Source: Staphylococcus sp. MI 10-1553
Lineage (GTDB): Bacteria > Bacillota > Bacilli > Staphylococcales > Staphylococcaceae
Length of the DNA stretch: 64,000 nt
Assembly: GCF_010365305.1 (NCBI RefSeq)
Contig: NZ_CP048279.1
Coordinates: 1,922,001 to 1,986,000 of the forward strand
Direction: 5' to 3'
Under the pieces are notes generated by a model, which worked only from the letters and a program-made list of their open reading frames with translations, had not been told where the DNA came from and searched no databases. The position numbers and the translations under genes were made by a program. The number at the start of each line of letters is the position of its first letter. Positions within the stretch are counted from its first letter, which is position 1. Shown here piece by piece: positions 34,781-47,283 of the stretch.

Positions 34781-35073
34781 AAATAATCACCGCTTTCTCA
34801 ATCTTTTCTCCTACATTTTAACATGTATCGCATAAAGTATGTCAGTCAGAACGTAAAAAACATGAGCGCAATAGACCGCTCAAAACAAGCTAATGTGACG
34901 TTTGGCAACCCCCGGAAAACGACGGTTGTGTCTCTACCTCCCCCAAAAAGATAAAAGGATTGATATGTTCACCATCTCTTTTGAAAAGTTCGTCCAGATT
35001 GCAAAAACCAACCGCGACTCCTGGGATCAATTGCGAATCAATATGATAAACCTTCAACTTTGAGAGTGGATCC
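34781..35073. other. Intergenic stretch between sigB and tex
   Basis: No convincing gene. It holds the tex promoter region, a short hairpin TGAGCG / CGCTCA at 34863-34882, and GC-richer sequence leading into the three-hairpin repeat at 35074. Confidence 0.5.
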
Positions 35074-35267
35074 TGTTTAACGCAGTAGCTGTCTGACTTC
35101 TCAATGCTTCCGCTATTGAGAAGCCTAGTCAGCCTTACGGGAGCAGTACGACAAAACCTTTGTTACACATGAGATTTCTGTACTGCTACCGAAAATCCAA
35201 TTCGGCTTCCATCTGATGTTCACTTCAATCAAGCCGAATTGAGTTGAGGCAAGACCCCTGGGAAAGC
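35074..35267 (+). repeat. Three-hairpin intergenic repeat, copy A
   Basis: About 194 bases, nearly identical to 49797-49991. Hairpin 1 pairs CTGACT..TTCTCAAT with ATTGAGAA..AGTCAG (35093-35132). Hairpin 2 pairs GCAGTAC (35143-35149) with GTACTGC (35180-35186). Hairpin 3 pairs CAATTCGGCTT (35198-35208) with AAGCCGAATTG (35231-35241). Differences from copy B fall mostly in loops and linkers, while stems are kept. No reading frame is shared. Strand is arbitrary. Confidence 0.8.
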
Positions 35268-35303
35268 GCAAAATGGCCTAGAAACCTACTTTAAAAACAA
35301 AAA

Positions 35304-35335
35304 AGGACTGGAACCCAACATCCCAATCCTTTTAT
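35304..35335 (-). terminator. Terminator of the rsb-sigB operon
   Basis: On the minus strand AAAAGGATTGGGA..TCCAGTCCTTTTTT forms a stem with one mismatch, directly after the sigB stop. Confidence 0.75.
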
Positions 35336-35342
35336 CACACCA

Positions 35343-36113
35343 CTATTTTCTCGCAGCCTCCTGCAATTTCTTAATGGCTGTTCTTTGTAACCGTGAGACA
35401 TGCATCTGACTTAATCCGATACGTTCTCCCGTTTCTTTTTGACTCAATCCATCAATAAATGTACATTGAATAATTTCTCTTTCACGATCTGTTAAAATAG
35501 GAAGTATACGTTCTAATATCATCCGCTTCTCAGTCAACTCATAATTGTCGTCTTGTTGACCCATAATATCCAACAATGTCACTGTAGAGCCATCTTTATC
35601 TGCTTCAATGGAATGGTCGACGCTTAAAGCGTTATAACTTTGTCCCATTTCCATTGCTTCTAACACATCTTCATCCGAAACTTCAAGACGTTCTGCAATT
35701 TCACTAATTGACGGTGAACGTCCTAATTCATTTGTTAGCTCATCGCTCACTTTTTTGATTCTCGGCCCTATTTCTTTAATTCTACGTGGGACGTGGACGC
35801 TCCATGTTTTATCCCTTAAGTAGCGCTTAATTTCACCTATGACAGTGGGGACTAAAAAAGCTTCGAATTTTCTATCAAATGATAAATCAAATCGATTTAT
35901 CGCACCAATCAGTCCTACCATACCAACCTGTACTAAATCTTCGTGATGTGATTGACCTTTTGAGTATTTATAAGCTAAGGATTCAATCAGTTTTTCATAA
36001 TGTTTAACAAGTTTTTCTTGTGCTTCATTATCCTCATTGTTCTGATACGCTTGAATCCATTGGTTGATTTGTTCAGGTGAAACACCATTAGCTGATTTCG
36101 ACTCTTTCGTCAT
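35343..36113 (-). CDS. sigB: General stress sigma factor SigB
   Basis: A 256-residue sigma-70 family factor (sigma-B/F/G type). Region 2 ([42 protein letters not shown]), region 3 and the region 4 helix-turn-helix ([28 protein letters not shown]) are all visible. It directs the general stress regulon and in staphylococci affects pigment, biofilm and virulence genes. It overlaps rsbW by 26 bases. Held by the anti-sigma factor RsbW until RsbV frees it. Confidence 0.97.
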   Translation of the reverse strand: MTKESKSANGVSPEQINQWIQAYQNNEDNEAQEKLVKHYEKLIESLAYKYSKGQSHHEDLVQVGMVGLIGAINRFDLSFDRKFEAFLVPTVIGEIKRYLRDKTWSVHVPRRIKEIGPRIKKVSDELTNELGRSPSISEIAERLEVSDEDVLEAMEMGQSYNALSVDHSIEADKDGSTVTLLDIMGQQDDNYELTEKRMILERILPILTDREREIIQCTFIDGLSQKETGERIGLSQMHVSRLQRTAIKKLQEAARK

Positions 36114-36564
36114 TATTTCGCACCTGCTCTTTTCTAATATACTTAATCATACTAATCGTAACGCCAGTTTCTTTATCAACTGTGACCTCATCCATCAACG
36201 ATTCGATTAAGAATAAACCTAACCCACCTTCTCTTAAAAAGTCAATATTTTCATTTTCTTCGTAAGGGCCTAGATTTTGTTTTGTCTCTTGATAATTAAA
36301 ACTATCACCTTGGTCAGAAACAATGATTTTAATGCGATCTGTTTCAAGTTCAAAACACACATGAATGTAGCCTTGTTCTTCTTTATCTTTATAAGCATGT
36401 TTAACAGCATTCGTCACTGCTTCACTCACAGCAATTTTAGCGTCTTCAATGTCATCATAATGCGCACCAGCACGTGTAAACACACCCGATAGTGTCAAAC
36501 GAATTAAACTGACATACTCAGCAGAAGCAGGAAGTCGCATTTCAATGATATCATTGGATTGCAT
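36088..36564 (-). CDS. rsbW: Anti-sigma-B factor and serine kinase RsbW
   Basis: A 158-residue GHKL-fold kinase that binds SigB and phosphorylates RsbV. ATP-binding blocks: [14 protein letters not shown] (N box), SDQGDSF (G1) and [17 protein letters not shown] (G2). The third of three ATG codons (36564) matches the S. aureus start as I recall; the frame reaches 36570. It overlaps rsbV and sigB, so the three are coupled. Confidence 0.95.
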   Translation of the reverse strand: MQSNDIIEMRLPASAEYVSLIRLTLSGVFTRAGAHYDDIEDAKIAVSEAVTNAVKHAYKDKEEQGYIHVCFELETDRIKIIVSDQGDSFNYQETKQNLGPYEENENIDFLREGGLGLFLIESLMDEVTVDKETGVTISMIKYIRKEQVRNNDERVEIS

Positions 36565-36566
36565 CA

Positions 36567-36893
36567 TCATTCGACCTCCGTTCCTTCGTTGACATGCATC
36601 AAATCATTCAGACCTGTAATTTCAAACAAGCGTTTAATGCGATCATTCACACCTAAAATGTATAATTGTTTCTCGTGTTGATTTAATGCTTTTAAAGTTC
36701 CTACAAATAATCCTAAACCTGTTGAATCCATATAGTTTAACTTTTCTAAATTAACATAAATATCGTGTGTACCTGCTTGGCGTATAGGGACGAGCACTTT
36801 TTCAAGTTCCGGAACTGTGGCAACGTCAAGTTCACCGGTTACTGCGACATCATAATGTGTTTCATGCTTTTCGGTTTCTATATTAAGGTTCAT
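36567..36893 (-). CDS. rsbV: Anti-sigma-B factor antagonist RsbV
   Basis: A 108-residue STAS-domain protein. The phosphorylated serine sits in [16 protein letters not shown] near residue 57. Unphosphorylated RsbV binds RsbW and releases SigB; RsbU removes the phosphate. GGAG lies upstream of the ATG, and a sigma-B-type promoter precedes it. Confidence 0.95.
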   Translation of the reverse strand: MNLNIETEKHETHYDVAVTGELDVATVPELEKVLVPIRQAGTHDIYVNLEKLNYMDSTGLGLFVGTLKALNQHEKQLYILGVNDRIKRLFEITGLNDLMHVNEGTEVE

Positions 36894-36932
36894 TATTGAT
36901 TACACTCCTACTTTATTCTCTACTTGTTCAGT

Positions 36933-36958
36933 TTACCCATTTCAATACATCAATAATC
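36933..36958 (-). promoter_or_regulatory. Probable sigma-B promoter upstream of rsbV
   Basis: On the minus strand GATTAT (36953-36958), a 14-base spacer and GGGTAA (36933-36938), close to the sigma-B consensus GTTTAA-N12-15-GGGTAT. It fits the known positive feedback on rsbVW-sigB. Confidence 0.6.
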
Positions 36959-36972
36959 TCATTTTTTAAACT

Positions 36973-37977
36973 TTAGTGCACGCGCTTAATAATTAAAATG
37001 GTTAAATCATCTCGTTTGCCTGTTTTTTGCAATCTCAGTAATTCTTCATACAAGAGTTGGACGATATCTTGTGGATGTAATTGTTTGTATGCAAGTATAA
37101 AATCAAGTAAATAACAAGTATCAATAAACTCGCCGTCTTCTTTTCGAATTTCGGTCACACCATCTGTAAAAACGATAATCATATCATCAATGTTAATGGC
37201 TATTTCTTGTTGTTGATATCTTACATGTGGGCTTACACCTAATACACGACCTCGAACTGTAATTTCTTCAAATGTGTCAGATTCCGCTCTGAAAATATAA
37301 CCCGGTTCATGCCCTGCCGAACTACAGTAAAGGACATGATTAATCTCTTCATAAAGTCCATAAAACATAGTCACGAACATGTTTTGATTGATGTTTTTTT
37401 CTACGACTCGATTTAAACGTTTCAAACCATCGTTAGGGAGTTGAGAATGGCCGTACGAATCCATGCCAAACTTAATCATACTCATGGCTAATGCAGCTGG
37501 AATCCCTTTACCAATGACATCCGCGACCGCAAAACTCATCGTGCCATCTTTATGATCAATTAAGTTAAAATAATCACCACTCACATGTTGAGCCGCAACA
37601 GAAATCACTCCGATTTGAATGCTATCGAATTGTGGAATGTTTGTTTTAAGCATCGTTTGTTGTAAACGTGAAGCGACATCCAATTCTTTATCATGGACTT
37701 CAACACGGTCAACCAATGCTTTATAATCTTCATAATCATAACCAAAGCTACCAATGACCGCTCTTAGAACATCTAAAATAGCTATCATATCTTCACTTGA
37801 CAATTCGTGAATCTGGACATATTTTTTATGTATATCTACAAATTCTTCTGGTAATAAAGCATCATCAGATAAATTTTCAGAAAAAGAATGCGCTTGATTT
37901 AGAACATTTGATTTACTTTCACTTTGCAAAAATTGATCAACAAGTTGAAAGTATCGCGATTCATTCTGATTTGTCAT
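36973..37977 (-). CDS. rsbU: PP2C-type phosphatase RsbU, activator of SigB
   Basis: A 334-residue serine phosphatase that dephosphorylates RsbV. The N-terminal RsbU_N domain (to about residue 85) is followed by the PPM/SpoIIE-like catalytic domain: SGDYFNLIDHKDGTMSFAVADVIGKGIPAALAMSM, then FTDGVTE with metal-binding Asp. The start at 37977 has AAGGAGA upstream and gives the S. aureus-like N-terminus. It lies 79 bases before rsbV and 57 bases after mazF, as in S. aureus. Confidence 0.95.
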   Translation of the reverse strand: MTNQNESRYFQLVDQFLQSESKSNVLNQAHSFSENLSDDALLPEEFVDIHKKYVQIHELSSEDMIAILDVLRAVIGSFGYDYEDYKALVDRVEVHDKELDVASRLQQTMLKTNIPQFDSIQIGVISVAAQHVSGDYFNLIDHKDGTMSFAVADVIGKGIPAALAMSMIKFGMDSYGHSQLPNDGLKRLNRVVEKNINQNMFVTMFYGLYEEINHVLYCSSAGHEPGYIFRAESDTFEEITVRGRVLGVSPHVRYQQQEIAINIDDMIIVFTDGVTEIRKEDGEFIDTCYLLDFILAYKQLHPQDIVQLLYEELLRLQKTGKRDDLTILIIKRVH

Positions 37978-38034
37978 TAAACGTTCTCCTTCCACTAAAA
38001 ACTGTAAAAGGCTTTAGGAGCATTATCCTAAAGC

Positions 38035-38388
38035 CTATTTATGATGATTTATGTGCAGTCCTAAACTAATACCAATCGCATTGTTAACCTCTTTCATCTT
38101 CTTATCAGACAAAAACGTTAACTTTTCTTTCAATCTTTTCTTATCGACTGTCCGAATTTGTTCTAGTAAAATAACAGAATCTTTATCGAGCTTATATTTA
38201 TTTTTTTCGATTTCGACATGCGTTGGTATCTTTGCCTTATTAATCCGACCGGTAATTGCGGCTACAATCACAGTGGGACTATACTTATTTCCAGTGTCAT
38301 TTTGAATAATGACAACGGGCCTTACTCCCCCCTGTTCAGAACCCTGTACTGGTGATAAATCTGCTAAATAAACATCTCCGCGCTTCAT
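38035..38388 (-). CDS. mazF: mRNA interferase toxin MazF
   Basis: A 117-residue PemK/MazF ribonuclease. The conserved N-terminus [29 protein letters not shown] carries the catalytic Arg, followed by [11 protein letters not shown]. Staphylococcal MazF cuts RNA at UACAU-type sites. It directly follows its antitoxin (adjacent stop and start) and precedes rsbU, the conserved order. Confidence 0.96.
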   Translation of the reverse strand: MKRGDVYLADLSPVQGSEQGGVRPVVIIQNDTGNKYSPTVIVAAITGRINKAKIPTHVEIEKNKYKLDKDSVILLEQIRTVDKKRLKEKLTFLSDKKMKEVNNAIGISLGLHINHHK

Positions 38389-38559
38389 TTAGTCTTCCTT
38401 ATAATCAGATGTCAAGTGTGATTCATTACAATCGCAAGCTTCACATTCAACTGAGTACGCTTCAGTCGCTAGGGAGAGATTCAAATCTGCCATCTGTACA
38501 TAACCTTCTTTTAATGACTGTTCTAAATTTTTAAATCTTGTTTGATTGAATGCTGACAT
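38389..38559 (-). CDS. mazE: Antitoxin MazE
   Basis: A 56-residue antitoxin. The conserved staphylococcal core [19 protein letters not shown] is present, followed by a Cys-rich acidic tail ([10 protein letters not shown]) that would wrap MazF. The start at 38559 has GGAGG eight bases upstream; the longer frame to 38589 adds ten unlikely residues. It pairs with mazF in a type II toxin-antitoxin module. Confidence 0.93.
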   Translation of the reverse strand: MSAFNQTRFKNLEQSLKEGYVQMADLNLSLATEAYSVECEACDCNESHLTSDYKED

Positions 38560-38643
38560 AAATAGGACCTCCATATCAATACAACACATTAAAAAATTCT
38601 TTTATTATGTTCATCATAACAAAAATATGGAGGAATAACCATA

Positions 38644-39792
38644 CTATTTTAACAATTCGTTGGATATTTCGACCATTTCTTCTACATGATATAAGCGAGG
38701 CACTCTTCTTCCTATATTGCATAATACTTCATAATTAATGGTTTGTTGTTGGGCTGCAAGACTTTCGACAGATTGTGACGTGTGCGCTTGATCATCAATT
38801 AAAATCACTTGATCACCCGGTCGAACTGTTGTAGGTACACGAATTGCTGTACGATCCATACTCACGCGCCCTACAATCTCACATTCAGTCTCCCTAATTC
38901 TGACATTTGACCCTTGCATTGAACGTAAATAGCCATCTGCATAGCCAATCGGTAATAAAGCAATCGTCATATCTTCAGATGCTGTATATGTTTGACCATA
39001 ACCTACCGTCTCACCTTTTAACAACGACTTTACTTCCATCACTTCTGTCACGAGTTGAACAGCCGGCGTTAGTTGTGCAGTCGCAATACTTTCAATAAAT
39101 GCTGAAGGATAGTAGCCATACATCGCAATACCTGGTCTAAAAGCATTACATAATGACGGATTGAAACGTAAAGTTCCTGCAGAATTTTGCATATGAATAT
39201 AAGCAGGATGTGCTGTACTTTCAATAATTTCTTCAAATCGTTCATATTGTAAATGGGCTGAATCGTTATCCTCATCTGCTGAATGAAAATGTGAAAAAGC
39301 CCCTTCAAATACAAGATTTTCTTGAGATTGTATTAAAGCAATAATTTCATGATACGCTTCTATATCTTTCACACCTAACCGATTCATCCCTGTATCTACT
39401 TTAATATGTAACCATAATGTCTTTTCATTATCTTCTTCAATTTCAGCAATCGCCGCTTCTAACCATGCTTTTGACGTAACCGTTACTGCAACACGGTGCT
39501 GAATAGCTTTATTAATGGCATCTGGGGGAATACTCGATAAAATCAAAATCTTCTCCTTGATTCCGTGCATTCTCAACTCAATCGCTTCGTCCAAAGTCGC
39601 CACACAGAAAAACTCAGCGCCTAACTGACTTAAATGTTGAGCAATTTGTATACTCCCAAGACCGTATGCATTCGCCTTAACGACAGGCATCATCGTTTTA
39701 TTCGGTTGTAATTTCGTTAATGCATAATAATTATCCGTAATCGCATCTAAATTCACTTTCATCGTGGTGGTGCGATAATATTTTTCTGACAT
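38644..39792 (-). CDS. alr: Alanine racemase
   Basis: A 382-residue PLP enzyme that makes D-alanine for the cell wall. The PLP lysine is in PVVKANAYGLG, the Tyr-containing MYGYYPS region and the catalytic block GYADGYLRSM are visible. ATG 39792 fits the AGGAAGG ribosome site (nine-base spacing), while ATG 39801 lies right against it. Upstream of mazE and downstream of acpS, as in S. aureus. Confidence 0.95.
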   Translation of the reverse strand: MSEKYYRTTTMKVNLDAITDNYYALTKLQPNKTMMPVVKANAYGLGSIQIAQHLSQLGAEFFCVATLDEAIELRMHGIKEKILILSSIPPDAINKAIQHRVAVTVTSKAWLEAAIAEIEEDNEKTLWLHIKVDTGMNRLGVKDIEAYHEIIALIQSQENLVFEGAFSHFHSADEDNDSAHLQYERFEEIIESTAHPAYIHMQNSAGTLRFNPSLCNAFRPGIAMYGYYPSAFIESIATAQLTPAVQLVTEVMEVKSLLKGETVGYGQTYTASEDMTIALLPIGYADGYLRSMQGSNVRIRETECEIVGRVSMDRTAIRVPTTVRPGDQVILIDDQAHTSQSVESLAAQQQTINYEVLCNIGRRVPRLYHVEEMVEISNELLK

Positions 39793-39825
39793 GATTGTCA
39801 TCCTTCCTCTATCTATATTCGTCCA

Positions 39826-40176
39826 TTATTGTTCTAAAATCACTTGTGCGGCTGCATAATGTTCTGTATGTGTGATGGAAACATGTACGCGATAGCCTGC
39901 CATTTGAATTGTAGGTTTGCCAAGCGCATCATTTTCACAATGAATTTGTTTGAATGTAATGTCCTTACCAATCCCTGTACCTAACGCTTTACTGAATGCC
40001 TCTTTCACCGCAAATCGACCAGCTAAAAATTCGACACGGCGTCGGTCAGTCGTATAATCTCTATAACGTTCAAGTTCTCGTTCTGATAAAATACGTTCTG
40101 GAAAGCGGGGTTGACGTTGTACAGTTTCTATAATTCGGGCTATTTCAACTAAATCGAGTCCTACACCATATATCAT
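39826..40176 (-). CDS. acpS: Holo-[acyl-carrier-protein] synthase
   Basis: A 116-residue phosphopantetheinyl transferase that activates acyl carrier protein from CoA. The motifs GVGLDLVEIARI (metal Asp) and FAVKEAFSKALGTGIG are complete. It overlaps the upstream PH-domain gene by four bases. Confidence 0.95.
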   Translation of the reverse strand: MIYGVGLDLVEIARIIETVQRQPRFPERILSERELERYRDYTTDRRRVEFLAGRFAVKEAFSKALGTGIGKDITFKQIHCENDALGKPTIQMAGYRVHVSITHTEHYAAAQVILEQ

Positions 40177-40697
40177 AAAGGTCCCTCTTCTTTTTCGTCG
40201 TGTTCTACTAACGGCATTGCTTCTGATGTTTGTACTTTCGCATCCTTTTGTTTAATAAATGCCATCACTTTTTGAGCGGTTTCTTTATCAATCAACGTCA
40301 CATCGACATTGCCTCCAGCTGTGGAAAGTGTCAATGTCGCTAACTGATATTTTCGCATCAACCATCCTTCTTTAAAATCGACGTTTTGAATTCTAAAAGT
40401 TGGAATACGTGTTTGTTTAATCATCATAAACCCTTTTCGTACTGTAACGATATGCGAATCGTATGTGTAGCCAAACGTACGATATTGATAAATCGGTTTA
40501 AGCCACACATCGACAATAAGTTGGAGGAGCAGTACGATTGCCAATATGATGATCAGTGCTATCGTGAATCGATCCCAATCTAAGAAATAACTTAATACGA
40601 TAGCACCAATTAACAATAGCGTGATGATGGCTGACATAATCAACGCAGCGATACGCATCACTTTAACGCCACTTTCACTCATCTTTTCCATTGACAT
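40173..40697 (-). CDS. bPH2 (DUF304) membrane protein, third of a row of three
   Basis: About 174 residues, with two N-terminal membrane helices (residues 15-60) and one bacterial PH-like (bPH2/YdbS) domain: RKGFMMIKQTRIPTFRIQNVDFKEGWLMRKYQLATLTLSTAGG. Either ATG 40697 or 40691 fits the AGGAGG site at 40703-40708. It overlaps both neighbours. The function of these proteins is unknown; the pattern suggests a membrane complex with the next two. Confidence 0.8.
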   Translation of the reverse strand: MSMEKMSESGVKVMRIAALIMSAIITLLLIGAIVLSYFLDWDRFTIALIIILAIVLLLQLIVDVWLKPIYQYRTFGYTYDSHIVTVRKGFMMIKQTRIPTFRIQNVDFKEGWLMRKYQLATLTLSTAGGNVDVTLIDKETAQKVMAFIKQKDAKVQTSEAMPLVEHDEKEEGPL

Positions 40698-42204
40698 CTC
40701 CACCTCCTAAATACCATTGTTTATTGCGTGTGACTATAGCCTGATTCTCAAAGCGTAACCCAAAATCTTTAGAAACTGAACCACTTGCGATAGTAAAATC
40801 AAAATGCGCTAACTGGTTACGTTGCATCAAAGGGTGCGCTGTTTGTTGGAAACCTAAAATTTTATCCTTTTTAAAAGTCGTCGTTTTAAAACCAAACCAT
40901 GTCACTTTACGAATCGACACTTCTTCGTCAGTAAACACTGAACCTGACATACGCGTCGCAATCACACTATGAATAATCAAATAAAAAATAATGACTGCGA
41001 TCGGTATCCATGTCCACACCCACCAATAATAATGAATCAGTGCACCTATAGCGATTAAAATGACTGACGGAATCCAAAAACGTCGGTGAAAACCTTGCCA
41101 AGGCAGGCCAGTTTCAACCGGCTGAAACGAATAAACCGGTATGAGAGATGCCAAAATTTTAGTCCCTTCTCGTCGTTTAATGAACGGCAACACCATAATT
41201 TCACCTGACGCAAAATCATCCTCCATATCGACTTCCATATCACTTGTAATAATAAAATGATATGACGTAAAGCCAAACAAATGTCTAAAAAAGGATTTCT
41301 TTTCTTGGACCGCTTGTAATTTAGCGATAGGCAGCGATAAGTTGGTCACTTTTAATAAGCCATAGCGAATTTTTAAAAAGTCACCTGAACGTGTTAAAGT
41401 GAATCGGTAATATCTCACCATTGTAATGATGACGCCCACAATATAAGCAATCATGAGAATCCCAATCACTAATGTAATGACTAACGCTACTAAATTCTTA
41501 ATCCAATTCTCGACTTGTTCAAACAAACCTTCCCACGGGATAATATCTTCAAATGCAGCAAAAATTGGCCCAACCGTTGCTAATGTGACAAAAACAGCAC
41601 CACTCGTCATCGCCATTAATAATAAATTTTGCGTAGATAATTGATAAATCATTTCTGTAGGTGCTTGCTTTGTGATAGTTGGTGTGTCTTCGTAATAATC
41701 ATCTGTACTAATTTTTGAATTTTCGGACTGAACTTGTCTTCCATCTTCACTTTCTATTCTCGACTTGACTTTCTCTATTTCCTCTTGAATCCATTGACTC
41801 TGCTTTTTCGTCACCATATTTAAATCAATACCATCACTTGGTGTTTTGATCGTGAGTTTCACTCCACTTACCAATTGATGCACAATCGGTTGTATAGTGT
41901 CCATGGATTGGATGCGACGAATATTAAGTTCTTTTTGTTCTATGTTAAACAAGCCACTTTTCACAATAAAATAATCGCCTTCAATCCAGTAGCTCGTTCG
42001 ATAGATTTCAATCGTTCGGTTAATGAAAACGATAGTAAACGATATTGCGATGAAGCCTGGCCATATATAATTGGTCCAATCTGTAAAATCAAAGCTATCT
42101 AGTTGAAAGAATACAAATATGATAATAAAAAGAAAATTACGCTTTACTGCATCGATAATACTTAAAACGTACGAAATAGGGTGCAACTTTTGAGGACTAT
42201 ACAT
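40675..42204 (-). CDS. ydbT: YdbT-like membrane protein with repeated bPH2 domains
   Basis: A 509-residue protein with several hydrophobic segments (two near residue 25-60, pairs near 195-275 and 370-410) and three bPH2-type repeats marked by the ending patterns RRIQSMDTIQPIVHQL, LPIAKLQAVQEKKSFFRHLFG and KDKILGFQQTAHPLMQRNQL. B. subtilis ydbS-ydbT have the same order next to acpS. ATG 42204 has AGGGGG eight bases upstream. Role unknown. Confidence 0.85.
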   Translation of the reverse strand: MYSPQKLHPISYVLSIIDAVKRNFLFIIIFVFFQLDSFDFTDWTNYIWPGFIAISFTIVFINRTIEIYRTSYWIEGDYFIVKSGLFNIEQKELNIRRIQSMDTIQPIVHQLVSGVKLTIKTPSDGIDLNMVTKKQSQWIQEEIEKVKSRIESEDGRQVQSENSKISTDDYYEDTPTITKQAPTEMIYQLSTQNLLLMAMTSGAVFVTLATVGPIFAAFEDIIPWEGLFEQVENWIKNLVALVITLVIGILMIAYIVGVIITMVRYYRFTLTRSGDFLKIRYGLLKVTNLSLPIAKLQAVQEKKSFFRHLFGFTSYHFIITSDMEVDMEDDFASGEIMVLPFIKRREGTKILASLIPVYSFQPVETGLPWQGFHRRFWIPSVILIAIGALIHYYWWVWTWIPIAVIIFYLIIHSVIATRMSGSVFTDEEVSIRKVTWFGFKTTTFKKDKILGFQQTAHPLMQRNQLAHFDFTIASGSVSKDFGLRFENQAIVTRNKQWYLGGGDVNGKDE

Positions 42205-42670
42205 CACTGTCACCCCCTTTTAATTGCGCAAGACAGAATGATTCAATCTCTGTAATCGTGTCGTCATAAAGTAACGGCAACACTAACTCATGTCCAGCTG
42301 TATAAAAGGTCAATCGATTCAGTTGAAAACGTCTCATCAATGGCCCCGCTTTACGTCTCACATACTGGATACGTTCGATTTGAATCACTTCATTGCGTTT
42401 GAACCACCAGTTCTTTTGAATTTCAATATAACTGTCCGTCACGCGGTAATAATAGTAACGATAAAGGAGTATTGGGTGAATGATATAATAAAAAATATCA
42501 ATCAGCACGAGTCCGATGAAAATATAAGTCCCGTAAAACGGCATGTCGTAGTAAAACCATACAGCGAGTGCAGCTGTTAAGATGATTAAAGTTGCGATGA
42601 ATTGACAGAAATACCATAACTTTAAATAACGACGTGCAGGTTCGGGACTTTGAGTACATTCAAGTTGCAT
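42197..42670 (-). CDS. ydbS: YdbS-like bPH2 membrane protein
   Basis: About 157 residues: two membrane helices (about 22-70), then a single bPH2 domain with EVIQIERIQYVRRKAGPLMRRFQLNRLTFYTAG. ATG 42670 is chosen with GGAG upstream; GTG 42682 abuts the ribosome site. First gene of a run that reaches alr through short overlaps. Role unknown. Confidence 0.83.
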   Translation of the reverse strand: MQLECTQSPEPARRYLKLWYFCQFIATLIILTAALAVWFYYDMPFYGTYIFIGLVLIDIFYYIIHPILLYRYYYYRVTDSYIEIQKNWWFKRNEVIQIERIQYVRRKAGPLMRRFQLNRLTFYTAGHELVLPLLYDDTITEIESFCLAQLKGGDSDV

Positions 42671-42843
42671 GTTGACAGTCACTCCCTAGTAAATTTAGCA
42701 TTATTATATCATAAACTTTTTTCATTCTGATAGTTCGATATGTAGGTTATAGACAGAATTCATTTCAGCCACAATGCGATGAGGTTACAGATTCATCCTG
42801 CTTTAGACCCGAAACTTGCGCGTCACCTCTTTAAAAAGGCATC

Positions 42844-42892
42844 AAAAAAGCAGCACGTACATCTCCATTGAAATGCACTGTACTGCTGTTTA
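42844..42892 (-). terminator. Terminator of cshA
   Basis: Stem AGCAG.ACGTACA / TGTAC.TGCT with A-run and T-run, 20 bases after the cshA stop on the minus strand. Confidence 0.75.
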
Positions 42893-42912
42893 ATTAAATG
42901 CACGAACGCTGA

Positions 42913-44442
<1,530 letters not shown>

Positions 44443-44631
44443 TCAAATAAGATTAATCTAACTTCTACATATTACCATTTTCGTCACAATACCGCAATAA
44501 ACGAAAGTTCACTATCATTTAAATTCTTATATATTCTCTATGCTTTTAATTCGTATCACTGTAGGGTTTAAGACCTCTTTTTATACATGCCAAATAATAA
44601 ATTTTAGTGCCTTCATTTTTATTTTTTTAAT

Positions 44632-44679
44632 TAAAAATGGAACAAAGGCAGTGATTATTCACGGCTTCGTTCCATTCTT
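44632..44679 (-). terminator. Terminator of murF
   Basis: AATGGAAC / GTTCCATT stem with inner pairing GTGA / TCAC, followed by TTTTTAATT on the minus strand. Confidence 0.78.
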
Positions 44680-44683
44680 TATG

Positions 44684-46048
44684 TTATTCTGCTTGCACGA
44701 GCGCTTCGACAACTTCTTCTAAATGCATACCTCGAGACGCTTTAACGAGGACGACGCTGTTTTGTTCTACGATAGAAGTCAAATAACGAATCAATTTATC
44801 TTTTTGATCAAAATGAATCGCCTCATTCACGAACGCCTTGCCCTTTTCATGAATCGCCATCGCACCTTCACCAAACGTATACAGTTGATCAATGCCTTTA
44901 TTTTCGAGGTAGGACCCAACACTCGCATGCAATTGACGTGATTGTTCACCAAGTTCTAGTACATCACCGAGTACCAACATTGTGTCACCTTTCATATGAC
45001 TCAACGTATCAATCGCAGCCTTCATACTCGTTGGACTTGCATTATACGCATCATTAATGACCATCGCACCATTCGGCGTCATAAACTTCTGCATACGCAT
45101 ATCTGTCAGCTTGAGCGACGTCAATTGCTGTTGAATTTGTCCATCTGTTAAGCCCATTATTCGCCCAACTGTAATCGCAATCGTCGCATTACGCATATTA
45201 TGTTCACCTAAAATAGGAATCGTGTAGGTCACGTCGTCATTCACTGTAAACGTAATACCGTCTTCAAGATGTAACACCATTTGACATTGCATATCATTCG
45301 TAGCTGACAAACCAACACTCACTTGATGCGCAGTTGTTAACGTGTCTACATGGGGTTTTAACAATGGTTCGTCCCCATCGTAAATGAAATAACCGTCTGA
45401 TTTTAAACCTGTCACAATTTCAAATTTCGCTTTGGCAATCCCTTCTCTTGATCCTAAATCTTGCATATGAGATTCGCCGATATTCGTAATCACCGCAAAA
45501 TCCGGTTGCGCAATGTCGGACAGTAATTCAATTTCATGAAAACCTGACATCCCCATTTCTAAAATTGAAACTTCCGTATCTTCATTCAACTCTAAAATCG
45601 TTAATGGCATGCCGATTTCGTTATTGTAATTGCCTTGCGTTTTTTGAACACGGAATTTTCCAGATAAGACGTTTTCCAACATATCTTTTGTCGTCGTCTT
45701 TCCGTTTGAACCTGTTACAGCAATCACAGTAGGCGCGACATGTTGTAAATACGCTTTTGCCAACTGTTGCAGTGCAGTCAATGTATTTTCTACAAAAATG
45801 ACTGGTCCGTTTGTTGGTGCAGTCATTGTACTGTCTTGTTGAAAAAACGTCGCACCTGCCCCATCGTTCAATGCTTGTTCACTGTACTGATGGCCATCTA
45901 CATTTTCACCTTTGAATGGAATGAATAACTGACCTTTTTGAATATGTCTCGAATCGATTGTGACGCCCTTAATTTCAACATCTAAGTATTGTGGTTCGAT
46001 TTCACAGTCTACCCATTCGGCAAGTTGTTTCAGCGTTATATTTATCAT
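44684..46048 (-). CDS. murF: UDP-MurNAc-tripeptide--D-Ala-D-Ala ligase
   Basis: A 454-residue Mur ligase that adds D-Ala-D-Ala to the peptidoglycan precursor. N-terminal substrate domain, then ATP motif AVTGSNGKTTTKDML, NEIGMPLTIL, and the C-terminal block INDAYNASPTSMKAAID. ATG 46048 has TAGGAG eight bases upstream. Twelve bases after ddl: product and user of D-Ala-D-Ala are paired. Confidence 0.96.
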   Translation of the reverse strand: MINITLKQLAEWVDCEIEPQYLDVEIKGVTIDSRHIQKGQLFIPFKGENVDGHQYSEQALNDGAGATFFQQDSTMTAPTNGPVIFVENTLTALQQLAKAYLQHVAPTVIAVTGSNGKTTTKDMLENVLSGKFRVQKTQGNYNNEIGMPLTILELNEDTEVSILEMGMSGFHEIELLSDIAQPDFAVITNIGESHMQDLGSREGIAKAKFEIVTGLKSDGYFIYDGDEPLLKPHVDTLTTAHQVSVGLSATNDMQCQMVLHLEDGITFTVNDDVTYTIPILGEHNMRNATIAITVGRIMGLTDGQIQQQLTSLKLTDMRMQKFMTPNGAMVINDAYNASPTSMKAAIDTLSHMKGDTMLVLGDVLELGEQSRQLHASVGSYLENKGIDQLYTFGEGAMAIHEKGKAFVNEAIHFDQKDKLIRYLTSIVEQNSVVLVKASRGMHLEEVVEALVQAE

Positions 46049-46059
46049 CGTCAAAACTC

Positions 46060-47205
<1,146 letters not shown>

Positions 47206-47283
47206 TTATTAGCAATTTGATTACAACTTATGTAAAATCGGTATATAATGACAATATAGAATTTATATATAAAGGAGATTGGC

